A stretch of 43,798 nucleotides of DNA from Acetofilamentum sp. (GTDB lineage Bacteria; Hydrothermota; 32-111): the NCBI GenBank assembly GCA_020721805.1, contig DYMB01000002.1, positions 1 through 43,798 on the forward strand, written 5' to 3'. The notes under the pieces are model-generated. The model worked only from the letters and a program-made list of their open reading frames with translations. It ran no database searches and was not told the origin of the DNA. Below, piece after piece: positions 18,780-27,972 of the stretch (position 1 is its first letter; every line of letters starts with the position of its first letter). The position numbers were made by a program, and so were the translations under genes.

Positions 18780-19402
18780 TATTATCCTTTTTTATTTATT
18801 CGTCTATTTTAATATATTCGGTTTTTATTTTCATTTTTATATTCTTTAATAAAGATTTTTCATTCTATTTAAACATCGGACATTATAATTTTATTTTTGG
18901 TTTTTTTTTATATCTTTTAATAAGATTTTTCAATAAAAAGTTTAAATATAATATACTCTTTTTCGAAACTTTCCAGCATGAGTTGACGCATATGTTTTTT
19001 GCTCTTATAACATTTAAAAATATATATTCATTTAAAGCCTCTTCCACCAGAGGTGGAATGATCAAAACTGAAAAGATAACTCCAATAGTAGCGTTATCAC
19101 CTTATACCATTCCATTATTTTCGTTATTTTTTATCATTCTAACAATTTTCTTTAAAGAGAGGTATGTTAATTTTTTATATTTTTTTTCAGGATTTTTCTT
19201 TAATCAATTTTTTATATCAACCATAAAGGATGCTTTTTTCACAAAACAAACCGATCTTGAAAACTACATTCTGATATCACATATTTTAATAATATTCTCA
19301 CTTTTTTTTAATATATTTTTCTTTTACTTTTTCATCCTATATGGTTTCAACCTTTTTGTCATTTTACCTAAATCATTTTTCTTTCTGATTTTTTCAAAAT
19401 GA
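18776..19402 (+). CDS. M50-like membrane metalloprotease (HELTH)
   Basis: This 208-residue, very hydrophobic protein has about six helices. It contains FQHELTHMFFAL near residues 66-77, an HExxH zinc motif embedded at the edge of a membrane helix. That is typical of M50B-like intramembrane proteases such as SpoIVFB or the PF13398 group. A serine- and glycine-rich SFKASSTRGGMI segment follows, as often seen after HExxH in this group. I do not see a classical NPDG-like third ligand, although DAFF near the end of a helix could serve. The gene overlaps recN and priA by 4 nt each, so it is co-translated with DNA-repair and replication-restart genes. The substrate is unknown. Confidence 0.65.
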   Translation: MILSFFIYSSILIYSVFIFIFIFFNKDFSFYLNIGHYNFIFGFFLYLLIRFFNKKFKYNILFFETFQHELTHMFFALITFKNIYSFKASSTRGGMIKTEKITPIVALSPYTIPLFSLFFIILTIFFKERYVNFLYFFSGFFFNQFFISTIKDAFFTKQTDLENYILISHILIIFSLFFNIFFFYFFILYGFNLFVILPKSFFFLIFSK

Positions 19403-21474
19403 AAGTAGCAAAAGTTATTCTTCCGGTTGCACTTGAAAGAAGTTTTGACTATCTGATACCAGATGAACTTGAGTTAACGAAAGGTAATATAGTTGAGGTA
19501 AATTTCAGAGGCAAAATGTTCTATGGTATCGTGGATGTTGTTGTTGATTCGAGCGAAGTTGAAAAACTTAAATATGTTGAAAGAAAGATTTTTGAAATTC
19601 CGATCCCTGAAAAAATTTTAAATTTTATTGAGTGGATCTCAGAATATTATTTTACCTCGAAAGGACTCATTTTAAAAAATTTACTTCCAGATAAAACAAA
19701 GATACCGGCAAAATATGTTTGTGTTAGTAGAAAAAGAGAGTTTACCGAACTTTATTACGAAACTCAAAAAAGATCTCTTTCTAAGAGTGAAATAGAAAAG
19801 TTGATAAAAATTGATGTGGATAGAATGATTGATGAAAATATTTTAAAAGAGGATATTTTTCCATATAGAAAACCTTCATATGTTGAAAAAAGATTAACCG
19901 AAGAACAGGAAGATGCTTATTTGAAATTGAAAGAATCAGTTGATGCAGATCAGTTTAAAACTTTTCTATTATATGGTCAACCAGCAACCGGAAAAACTGA
20001 AGTTTATATAAAACTTATAAGTTATGTGATAGAAAAAACTCAAAAAAATATTCTCCTACTTTTACCTGAAATAGGTTTGGTCGAACAATCCTACAGTATA
20101 CTTTCTGAACTTTTTGGTTCAACTAATATGGTTAAAGTTCATTCCGAACTATCTAAAGGGGAATTCAATTTTATCTTTAAAGAAATCCTTTCAAACAATA
20201 GAAGAATAGTGATAGGGACAAGATCCTCTATCTTTTTACCATTTTCAGATCCCGGAGTTATAATAGTTGATGAAGAACAGGATGTTTCATTCAAACAATA
20301 TGATATGGCTCCATTCTATAATGCGAGAGATTCTGCCATATATCTTGGCAAACTTTTTAACTCTACAGTTTTACTCGTTTCAGCAACGCCTTCCCTTGAA
20401 ACATATAACAATGTTTTAAAAGGAAAGTATGAACTGTTAACTTTAAACCAAAAATATTATAACTCTGAAAAGCCGGATGTTCAAATCATATATACGGAAA
20501 CTGGATATAAAAACATTTCAAAAAATTCTATAGATCTGATTTTAAATTCTTTAGAAGAGAACGAACAGGTTATAGTTTTTTTGAACAGAAGAGGTTATCT
20601 CAACCTTTACAGATGTTCGGTTTGTGGCGAATTTTTTAAATGTGATAACTGTGCTGTTTCTTATTCTTACCATAAGTCTTTCAACTCTTTTATCTGTCAT
20701 TATTGTGGTGATAGAAAACCTCTTGATTCGAAATGTCCACTGTGTGGTGGGAAGATAGTTCCAGCAGGGATATGGGGAACGGAAATGGTTGAATCAATTT
20801 TTAAAAAAATTTTCAAGAATAAGGTTATTGAAAGATTTGATATCGATATTACCACGAAAAAGGGAGCAAGGAAAAAGATCATAGAAGATTTTATCCAGCA
20901 TAAAATAGATATACTCATAGGAACACAGATGGTTTCAAAAGGTTATGATGTTCCAAATGTTTCAACTGTCCTTATACTGAATTTTGATTCGTCGATAAAC
21001 CTTCCAGACATAAGAAGTGTTGAAAGATTTATGCAATTACTTGTTCAGACATCAGGTAGAGCCGGCAGAAGGGATAAACAGGGAAAAATAATCATAGAGA
21101 GTTCCATAACCAATGAAAAATTTTTGAAAATGATCAAAAATCTTAATTATACTATGTTTCTTGAGGACGAATTAAAAAGAAGAAGGGAAAGAGATTTTCC
21201 TCCATTCAAAAGGATGCTAAAAATTTCTCATAGGAACAAGGATAGAGATGATTGCTGGAATAATATAAAAAAGATTTACAGTATACTTGTTGAAAAAAAC
21301 ATTTATAGGGATATAAAGATCTTTCCACCCGGTTTTTATTATATAGAAAGGATAAATAGATACTATCGAACTGAAATTTTTATATTCTATGAAAATTTCA
21401 AAAATATAAAAAAATTACTTGATAATTTAAAAAACTTAAAATTTGAATATTATATAGACAACGATGCTCTCTAG
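19399..21474 (+). CDS. priA: Primosomal protein N' (replication restart helicase)
   Basis: This 691-residue helicase reloads the replisome at stalled forks. Order of parts: 3'-DNA-binding domain (about 1-100), helicase lobe 1 with Walker A GQPATGKT (193-200) and a DEEQD box (usually DEEHD) near 290, an inserted zinc region of eight cysteines (CSVCGEFFKCDNC through CPLCGG, about 406-455), and helicase lobe 2 with GTQMVSKGYDVPNV and QTSGRAGR. Length is near normal. The DEEQ variant replaces the usual histidine of motif II with glutamine and is worth noting. It overlaps the M50-like gene by 4 nt. Confidence 0.96.
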   Translation: MKVAKVILPVALERSFDYLIPDELELTKGNIVEVNFRGKMFYGIVDVVVDSSEVEKLKYVERKIFEIPIPEKILNFIEWISEYYFTSKGLILKNLLPDKTKIPAKYVCVSRKREFTELYYETQKRSLSKSEIEKLIKIDVDRMIDENILKEDIFPYRKPSYVEKRLTEEQEDAYLKLKESVDADQFKTFLLYGQPATGKTEVYIKLISYVIEKTQKNILLLLPEIGLVEQSYSILSELFGSTNMVKVHSELSKGEFNFIFKEILSNNRRIVIGTRSSIFLPFSDPGVIIVDEEQDVSFKQYDMAPFYNARDSAIYLGKLFNSTVLLVSATPSLETYNNVLKGKYELLTLNQKYYNSEKPDVQIIYTETGYKNISKNSIDLILNSLEENEQVIVFLNRRGYLNLYRCSVCGEFFKCDNCAVSYSYHKSFNSFICHYCGDRKPLDSKCPLCGGKIVPAGIWGTEMVESIFKKIFKNKVIERFDIDITTKKGARKKIIEDFIQHKIDILIGTQMVSKGYDVPNVSTVLILNFDSSINLPDIRSVERFMQLLVQTSGRAGRRDKQGKIIIESSITNEKFLKMIKNLNYTMFLEDELKRRRERDFPPFKRMLKISHRNKDRDDCWNNIKKIYSILVEKNIYRDIKIFPPGFYYIERINRYYRTEIFIFYENFKNIKKLLDNLKNLKFEYYIDNDAL

Positions 21475-21486
21475 GGAGAAAATAAA

Positions 21487-22728
21487 ATGTTTAACTTAAA
21501 GAATACTTTCAGATCTTTTAAGTATTACAACTTTAGATTATTTTTTTTTGGACAGGGGCTTTCTCTTATAGGAACCTGGATGCAGCAAATAGCTGCCCCC
21601 TGGCTTGTTTATAGAATTACAGATTCTCCGTTTCTTCTCGGTTTAACCTCTTTTGTTGGAATGAGTCCCAACTTTTTGATCACCCCTATAAGTGGTGTTA
21701 TCGCTGATAAACTCGATAGAAAAAAAATACTTTATTTTACACAGATAAATATGATGATCTCTGCATTTTTACTTGCATTTTTTTACTTTAAGGATAATGG
21801 GAGTATAAATTATGGGATAATACTTTTACTCTTATTCTATAATGGTTTAATGAATGCTATCGATGGTCCAACGAGACAGGCTATTATTTTTGATATAGTT
21901 GAAGAAAAAAATGATCTTCCAAACGCCATCGCTCTGAACAGTGCGATGTTTAACGGTGCAAGACTCATCGGGCCAAGTCTGGCTGGAATCGTACTTGCAA
22001 AATGGAACGAAGGAGTATGTTTTGTTATAAACGGTATAAGTTTTTTTACGGTGCTCATCGCTCTTTATTTTATGAGATTAAAAATCAGAAAAAAGACTAA
22101 ACTGAACTCCATTGATTTTAAACTGGAATTTAAAGAAGGAGTTGATTATATTTTTAAAAACAAAGCTATTCTGACAATTCTTTTCATAGTTATAATAATC
22201 TCGATTTTCGGAATGAGTTATTATACGATTCTACCTGTTTATGTGAAAAATGTTTTAAAAAAAGATGGAGGTATTTTTGGTTTTTTACTCTCTTTTATTG
22301 GAATAGGTGCTCTTGGTGGTGCGTTGATGATAGCATCTATAAAGAATATATCATTTCTTACAAAACAATTCTTTTTTGCAGGTGCAATGTTTGGAATACC
22401 ACTAATTTTACTTTCCTTTACAAAAACGACATTATGGGCAGCCTTTCTTCTTTTGATAATCGGGTTTGGCATGGTATCGCAGGTTTCCATAGGAAACACT
22501 TTAATTCAACTTCTTGTTGATGATAACAAAAGAGGAAGGATAATGAGTTTTTACAATATGGCTTTTCTTGGTTCCGCTCCAATTGGAAGTATAATCGTAG
22601 GATTTCTTGCAAAGGAGAATATTATCGGTATACACAAAACTTTAATTTTTTTGGGGTTGGTGACAACCATATCATCATTTTATCTTATTGTAAGAAAAAA
22701 AGAGTTTAAAAAACTTTTTATAGGTTAA
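21487..22728 (+). CDS. MFS transporter, EntS-like exporter
   Basis: This 413-residue protein has twelve predicted helices and matches the MFS_3 (enterobactin-exporter-like) group. Key blocks are FRLFFFGQGLSLIGTWMQQIAAPWLVYRIT, of which FGQGLSLIGTWMQ is the family's N-terminal mark, GVIADKLDRKK (loop 2-3) and DGPTRQAIIFDIV. It probably extrudes a small molecule by proton antiport; the substrate is unknown. AGGGAG precedes the ATG. It converges on the following minus-strand ORF with only 2 bp between stops. Confidence 0.85.
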   Translation: MFNLKNTFRSFKYYNFRLFFFGQGLSLIGTWMQQIAAPWLVYRITDSPFLLGLTSFVGMSPNFLITPISGVIADKLDRKKILYFTQINMMISAFLLAFFYFKDNGSINYGIILLLLFYNGLMNAIDGPTRQAIIFDIVEEKNDLPNAIALNSAMFNGARLIGPSLAGIVLAKWNEGVCFVINGISFFTVLIALYFMRLKIRKKTKLNSIDFKLEFKEGVDYIFKNKAILTILFIVIIISIFGMSYYTILPVYVKNVLKKDGGIFGFLLSFIGIGALGGALMIASIKNISFLTKQFFFAGAMFGIPLILLSFTKTTLWAAFLLLIIGFGMVSQVSIGNTLIQLLVDDNKRGRIMSFYNMAFLGSAPIGSIIVGFLAKENIIGIHKTLIFLGLVTTISSFYLIVRKKEFKKLFIG

Positions 22729-22730
22729 AT

Positions 22731-23078
22731 TTACCTTTTTACGCTTAAAATTATTCCAAAAACAACAGACCATAATACAGACATACCCATCTGAAAATCT
22801 TTTGGAAGTAAAAATGTTATGGTATGTGCAGAGATCCAGAACCACAGGAGTGAAAGAATTGAAAATTCAATACCTTTAAAATCTTTTTTTGCCATTATGA
22901 TATTCTCTTCAAATCTGTGAAATAACATCATCTGTGGTCCAAAAAATATATTTGTTAAAGTTGATAAAGAAAAGGAGTAAAGAAATGAAATAAATTCGCC
23001 AAAAAATCCGAGTATGGCAAACTGGATAAAGGAAGATTGAAGTGGATACATTTTCACAAAATTTATATAGTTCTCCAT
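22731..23078 (-). CDS. Small membrane protein, family not identified
   Basis: This 115-residue protein has about three hydrophobic helices. Segments such as FAILGFFGEFISF, MLFHRFEENIIMAKKD and FWISAHTITFLLPKDFQ look conserved in character rather than random. I do not recognise the family with certainty. A TTGAAA-16-TATACT promoter lies upstream, with AGAGG before the ATG, so it is expressed as a single gene. Confidence 0.6.
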   Translation of the reverse strand: MENYINFVKMYPLQSSFIQFAILGFFGEFISFLYSFSLSTLTNIFFGPQMMLFHRFEENIIMAKKDFKGIEFSILSLLWFWISAHTITFLLPKDFQMGMSVLWSVVFGIILSVKR

Positions 23079-23103
23079 AAAATAAAAACCTCTTTTATTT
23101 TAA

Positions 23104-23131
23104 AGTATATCTGTTAAAAAATAATTTTCAA
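23104..23131 (-). promoter_or_regulatory. Promoter of the small membrane protein gene
   Basis: On the minus strand TTGAAA (plus 23126-23131) and TATACT (plus 23104-23109) are separated by 16 bp, 26 nt upstream of the start codon. Confidence 0.5.
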
Positions 23132-23150
23132 TCACAATAAAATGTGAAAC

Positions 23151-23178
23151 TTGACTTGTATATATGTAATTGTATAAT
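23151..23178 (+). promoter_or_regulatory. Promoter of the carboxyltransferase operon
   Basis: TTGACT (23151-23156) and a perfect TATAAT (23173-23178) are separated by 16 bp, followed by a short leader with GAGGAG (23191-23196) before the ATG at 23202. This is the best leadered promoter in the window. Confidence 0.65.
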
Positions 23179-23201
23179 TTTAATCTTAAAGAGGAGTTTT
23201 T

Positions 23202-24746
23202 ATGAAATTTATTGAAAAGATGGTCAAATGGTTTAACAAGAAAAAAATATTGCTTGAGGGTGGTGGAGAACAGGCTTTAGAAAAACAAATTCAAAGTGGA
23301 AAACTTTTTGCAAGAGATAGAATCGAGATGCTACTTGATAAGGATAGTTTTGTTGAAACCGATCTTTTCGTTGAACACAGTGCAAAAGATTTTGGATTAT
23401 CAAAAAAATCTCTTGCAGGAGATGGTGTGATAACAGGTTATGGTAAGATAAATGGAAGAAAAGTTTGTATATTCGCTCAGGATTTCACTGTTGCCGGGGG
23501 TTCTCTCGGTGAGATGCATGCTTTGAAGATAACAAAGATTATGGATCTCGCTGCAAAGATGGGAGTCCCTTTGATAGGGCTTAACGATTCAGGTGGAGCA
23601 AGAATTCAAGAGGGTGTTTCAGCCCTTGCCGGTTATGGAAACATATTTGTTAGGAATGCCAGATTATCAGGAGTGATCCCACAGATTTCGGTTATCCTTG
23701 GACCTTGTGCGGGTGGTGCAGTTTATTCACCAGCATTGATGGATTTTGTTTTTATGGTTAACGATCTCTCAAAAATGTTTATAACAGGTCCCCAGGTTAT
23801 AAAAACCGTTATCGGCGAGGATATATCGATGGAAGAACTCGGTGGCGCTTATACCCACTATACAAAGACTGGAAACATTCATTTTTTTGCCTCAAACGAA
23901 TATGAAACTTTCTATCAGATTCAAAAATTACTCTCCTTTATACCTGACAACTGCAATGAGAAGCCAAAATCGATTGAACCTAAAGAACCAAAAGTCGATA
24001 AACCTATCGAAGATATAATCCCACATGATTCCAAAGAGCCTTACGATATCAAAGATGTCATCTATAGCATTGTAGATGATTCCGATTTTTTTGAAGTACA
24101 ATCTGGATGGGCACAGAATATTGTTATAGGTTTTGCAAGACTTGATGGTAAGAGCATAGGAATAGTCGCCAATCAACCTGATGTTCTTGCTGGTGTTCTC
24201 GATGTTAATTCATCAGATAAAGCATCAAGATTCGTTAGATTCTGTGATGCTTTCAATATACCCTTACTCACTCTTGTTGATATGCCAGGTTATCTACCCG
24301 GGGTTGATCAGGAATATGCTGGTGTGATAAGGCATGGTGCAAAATTGCTTTATGCTTTTTCTGAAGCGACGGTTCCAAAAATAACTTTGATATTGAGAAA
24401 AGCGTATGGCGGAGGATATATAGCGATGTGTTCAAAACATCTTGGTGCCGATCTTGTTTTTGCCCTCCCAACAGCGGAAATCGCTGTTATGGGACCTGAG
24501 GGAGCTGCAAACATAATTTTTAAAAAGGAAATTGATGAGAGTGAAGATAAAGAGAGAACAAGACAGTTGAAGATACAGGAATATATAGAAAAATTCGCCA
24601 ATCCTTTCGTTGCAGCGTCAAAAGGGTATATAGATTCGGTTATCAATCCTTCAGAGATAAGGGATATGCTTGTAAAAGCATTTCAGATAACCGAAACAAA
24701 AAAAGAGACTTTACCCTTCAAAAAACATTCAAATATGCCGGTGTAA
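23202..24746 (+). CDS. mmdA: Acyl-CoA carboxyltransferase (propionyl/methylmalonyl-CoA type)
   Basis: This 514-residue biotin-dependent carboxyltransferase has two crotonase-like halves. LNDSGGARIQEGV and GPCAGGAVYSPAL mark the first oxyanion-hole region. VDMPGYLPGVDQE, LRKAYGGGYIAM and PTAEIAVMGPEGAANIIF mark the second. It moves CO2 between biotin and propionyl-/methylmalonyl-CoA. It could be the alpha subunit of Na+-pumping methylmalonyl-CoA decarboxylase or the beta subunit of propionyl-CoA carboxylase. The biotin carrier follows 1 nt after the stop. Neither the membrane beta subunit nor a biotin carboxylase gene is in the window, so the choice is open. Confidence 0.9.
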   Translation: MKFIEKMVKWFNKKKILLEGGGEQALEKQIQSGKLFARDRIEMLLDKDSFVETDLFVEHSAKDFGLSKKSLAGDGVITGYGKINGRKVCIFAQDFTVAGGSLGEMHALKITKIMDLAAKMGVPLIGLNDSGGARIQEGVSALAGYGNIFVRNARLSGVIPQISVILGPCAGGAVYSPALMDFVFMVNDLSKMFITGPQVIKTVIGEDISMEELGGAYTHYTKTGNIHFFASNEYETFYQIQKLLSFIPDNCNEKPKSIEPKEPKVDKPIEDIIPHDSKEPYDIKDVIYSIVDDSDFFEVQSGWAQNIVIGFARLDGKSIGIVANQPDVLAGVLDVNSSDKASRFVRFCDAFNIPLLTLVDMPGYLPGVDQEYAGVIRHGAKLLYAFSEATVPKITLILRKAYGGGYIAMCSKHLGADLVFALPTAEIAVMGPEGAANIIFKKEIDESEDKERTRQLKIQEYIEKFANPFVAASKGYIDSVINPSEIRDMLVKAFQITETKKETLPFKKHSNMPV

Positions 24747-24747
24747 T

Positions 24748-25059
24748 ATGGAAAAAAAAGAAAAAATAATTTCGGTCGATTTCGATACCTATAAAACAAA
24801 AGTTCCAGAAAATTCACAATTACCTGTGGATACTAATCTTGATAATCCTTATCAGATAACCGCTCCGATCCCCGGGGTTATAACAAAAATTTTTGTTAAG
24901 GAAAAGGAGAACATATCCAGCGGAACCGTAATTATGATTCTTGAGGCTATGAAAATGAGGAATAGAATATATTCAAAAATCGAAGGAGAGATAAAAAAGA
25001 TTTATGTAAAAGAAGGAGAAAGGGTTGTTAAAAATCAAAAACTTTGTGAAATCGAGTAA
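24748..25059 (+). CDS. Biotin carboxyl carrier protein
   Basis: This 103-residue protein carries a biotinyl/lipoyl domain with the biotinylation motif EAMKM; the acceptor lysine is residue 69. The matching second hairpin (VKEGERVVKNQKLCEIE) closes the fold. A short acidic N-terminus precedes the domain, without the long Ala/Pro linker of many decarboxylase gamma subunits. It shuttles carboxybiotin to the adjacent carboxyltransferase. The downstream ORF starts within its last codons. Confidence 0.93.
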   Translation: MEKKEKIISVDFDTYKTKVPENSQLPVDTNLDNPYQITAPIPGVITKIFVKEKENISSGTVIMILEAMKMRNRIYSKIEGEIKKIYVKEGERVVKNQKLCEIE

Positions 25060-25672
25060 ATTTATTTGTTCTATTTTTATCGTTTTTCAATGTTTAAACA
25101 TTTTTGCTGATTTAAACTTAAAGTATGAGTTGACATTTTATGAAAATAATGATTCAACGGTTTCCAATTTTGATTTTATTACATCAAAAAATAAAGTTTT
25201 ACTTGAAACTGATAATACTCTATTCTTCATCTTTGATAATAATGATACACTTTATGTCTATAATGAAAAAACAGGGAATCTGAATTATATATCTTTATCT
25301 TTTTTTGAATATTTTACATTTAAAGATGTTAAGAAAAATTCAGAAAGTAAATCTTTTATTTTTTTGAAAGATACCGTTATATCAAATCAGGAAATCAGTG
25401 TTTATAGATTCGATTATGATTCAAATAAGTTTTTTATAGTTTATATAACAAAGAAAAGTTATGAGGAGATGAGAACGCTAAAAAACTATGATAAAATTTT
25501 AAAAAATTTCCTTGATATAGAGGTGGATCTTATATTCAATAACCTATTGAATGGTATACCTGTAAATGTGATTTTCTATGATGATACTTTGAAGAGCATA
25601 AAATTAAAGTTGAAAGAATATGAAATTGGGAATTTTTCATCAAAATTCGATGTTTTAAAAAATAATGAATAA
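25025..25672 (+). CDS. Exported protein of unknown function
   Basis: This protein of about 215 residues has a signal sequence (FICSIFIVFQCLNIFADL) and a beta-rich mature part (LKYELTFYE, KVLLETDNTLFFIF). The style resembles small periplasmic proteins of the DUF4412/LolA kind, but I do not recognise it. The TTG at 25025 is favoured as start because GGAG lies 7 nt upstream, inside the biotin-carrier gene; a GTG at 25046 is an alternative. It overlaps the carrier by 35 nt and the next gene by 8 nt, so it is part of the operon. Confidence 0.5.
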   Translation: MLKIKNFVKSSKFICSIFIVFQCLNIFADLNLKYELTFYENNDSTVSNFDFITSKNKVLLETDNTLFFIFDNNDTLYVYNEKTGNLNYISLSFFEYFTFKDVKKNSESKSFIFLKDTVISNQEISVYRFDYDSNKFFIVYITKKSYEEMRTLKNYDKILKNFLDIEVDLIFNNLLNGIPVNVIFYDDTLKSIKLKLKEYEIGNFSSKFDVLKNNE

Positions 25673-26507
25673 ACATATATTTTTATTTCTAATTTTGATT
25701 TTTATCAGTCTTAACATTTTTTCTTTATTTGTTCAACCTAATTCTGATTATACCTTTAGATATTATGATTATTTCCCAAAAGGCTTGAGTTTCAACATTA
25801 CTTCATCATTACTTTCAAATTCTTTTAACATTATCTATCTTTATAACAGGAATGATATCAAAGGAGTAGGTTTTAAATTCACAAACTATGGGAATATCGA
25901 TTACACACAACTAATTGATAGTTTGAACGAAATTTCTCCAATAAATTATCCATATGTTTATAAAACTGAGAATCTTTCCAAATACACTTTCAATTTCTTT
26001 TATGGTAAAACAATGGATAATTCAAAATTTATGGGAAACATTGATTTTGAATATATGAACTATGTGGACAATTCCATTCTTATGAAAAATTCTTTATATT
26101 TTAAAAAAGGTTTTAAAAATTTTGATCTCCTCTTTTCTTTTACCGATCTTTTTCCAATTTTAAATTTTGAAAATAGTTTTACATCCTATTATAAGCCTTC
26201 GGCAATATTTTCTTTTGTAAAAAAGAGTTCAAAAAACAATATCGATTTCAATGTTGGATTTGACTTTAATTTTGGATATAACTATTATATAGATTCCTAT
26301 TTTATATATAAAAATTTATCCTTCTATCCTTCGTTATTTTTAGATTATAAAACAAAAAATTTAAATATACTCTGTAAACTTTTATCGGATGATTTAAATT
26401 TTGCGTTAGTTTATGAATTCTCATCTGGAATTTTTGTGTTTTTTAATTTTGTAAAAAAATCCTATGATTTCAAAAGTATCTCAATAGGAATTAACTATTC
26501 AAGGTGA
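25665..26507 (+). CDS. Putative outer-membrane beta-barrel protein
   Basis: This 280-residue protein has a signal peptide (IFLFLILIFISLNIFSL). The mature sequence is rich in alternating Tyr/Phe/Asn strands (FNITSSLLSNSFNIIYLYN, NIDFNVGFDFNFGYNYYI) and ends in an aromatic-rich strand, as in small outer-membrane barrels. I do not recognise the family. It overlaps the preceding exported-protein gene by 8 nt and sits 3 nt before crtI. Confidence 0.45.
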   Translation: MNKHIFLFLILIFISLNIFSLFVQPNSDYTFRYYDYFPKGLSFNITSSLLSNSFNIIYLYNRNDIKGVGFKFTNYGNIDYTQLIDSLNEISPINYPYVYKTENLSKYTFNFFYGKTMDNSKFMGNIDFEYMNYVDNSILMKNSLYFKKGFKNFDLLFSFTDLFPILNFENSFTSYYKPSAIFSFVKKSSKNNIDFNVGFDFNFGYNYYIDSYFIYKNLSFYPSLFLDYKTKNLNILCKLLSDDLNFALVYEFSSGIFVFFNFVKKSYDFKSISIGINYSR

Positions 26508-26510
26508 AAA

Positions 26511-27972
26511 ATGAAAAAAGTTATAATCATTGGTGGTGGTTTTGGTGGATTAACGGTTGCCTCATTTCTTGCAAAAGCAGGATATTCTGTAAAATTGTTT
26601 GAAAAAAATTCACAGATCGGAGGCAGGGCATCCACATATAATGTGGATGGTTTTCTTTTCGATAAGGGTCCATCCTGGTATTTGATGCCAGAAATCTTTG
26701 AAAGATATTTTAAAAAGATGGATAGGAATTTATCCGATTATTATAAACTCGAGAGATTGAATCCTAATTATAGATTATTTTTTGAGGATGGTGATATTGT
26801 TGACATCCCGTCTGAAATCGAAGGGATATATAATGTGTTTGAAAAAATTGAAAAGGGTAGTACTAAAAAACTTGATGAATACTTAAAGAATGCAGCCTAT
26901 CAGGATAATCTTATAGAACCGATTCTGTATAAAAGTTATGATTCCCCAAAAATCTTGTGGATATAAATCTAATCATTTAGGGGCTGAAAAATTTTAACTA
27001 TATGGATGATTATGTGAAAAAATATTTTAAAGATCAAAAATTGAGGCAGATAATAGAATATACAACAGTTTTTCTCGGTTCATCCCCTTACAACACGCCA
27101 GCTTTTTATTCGATAATGAGCCATGTTGATTTTAACCTTGTGGTCTATTATCCACAGGGAGGTTTTTCAAAGATAGCCGATGCTTATGAAAAAATTGCCA
27201 AAGAGTAGGTTGTGAAGTTCAAAAAGAGAATCCTGTGATTAAAATAGTTGCAAAGAATGGTAAGGCGATAGCAGTCAAAACCAAAAATGGGTCATACGAT
27301 TGTGATATTCTGACCTCTAACGCTGATGAATATTATACTGAAATGGAACTTCTTGATGAAGATTACAGAAGTTATGATAACATTTCCCGGGAAAAAAAGA
27401 TAATGAGTCCATCTTCATTCTTATTGTTTTTAGGGGTTGATGAAAAAATAAGAGACTTGAAACATCATAATCTTTACCTTGCAAAAGATTGGAAAAAACA
27501 TTTTGATTCAATTTTTAAACAAAAAATTATGCCTGAGAATCCTTCATTCTATATTTCGGTAACATCAAAAACTGATAAAGAAAGAGCGCCAGAAGGAAAA
27601 GAGAACCTTTTTGTTCTCGTTCCTATTGCCTCGGGAATTGAAGATAATGAAAAAATAAGAAAAATCTTCTTTGATCTGATCGTTGAAAAGATTTCAAAAC
27701 TTACCAATTTCGATTTAAAAAATAAAATTATCTTTACAAGAACATATTCTATAAACGATTTTATTTCTGATTATAATTCTTATTTTGGAACAGCACTCGG
27801 TCTTTCACATGCTAATTTCCAAACAGCGTTGTTCAAATTACCTTTTAAAAGTAAAAAATTAAAAAATCTTTATTATGTCGGTCATTACACACATCCTGGA
27901 ATAGGTGTGCCAATGGTTACAATAGCAGGGGAAATAGTATCGAGGATAGTTACAGATGTTCATAAAAGATAA
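26511..27972 (+). pseudogene. crtI: Broken phytoene desaturase (CrtI family)
   Basis: Three consecutive pieces together make one CrtI-type FAD enzyme that would dehydrogenate phytoene. Piece one (26511-26966) has the dinucleotide-binding IIGGGFGGLTVASFLAKAG and GGRASTY. Piece two (27002-27208) has MDDYVKKYF, SSPYNTPAFYSIMSHVDF and YYPQGGFSKIADAYEKIA. Piece three (27235-27972) has SNADEYYTE and the C-terminal YYVGHYTHPGIGVPMV motif. Between one and two, a missing base in the A-run near 26948-26952 shifts the frame; restoring it reads LVDINLII then TAG (26978-26980). Between two and three, another single-base loss near 27206 shifts frame; restoring it reads GCEVQKENPVIK. That makes two frameshifts and one stop. 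The neighbouring crtB overlaps its end by 17 nt and is intact. Confidence 0.85.

Noticed and set aside
22720-22742. Possible bidirectional terminator between the MFS gene and the convergent small gene
   Set aside because: AGGT/ACCT pairing around an AAATTT core gives only about four to five paired bases; too weak to claim.
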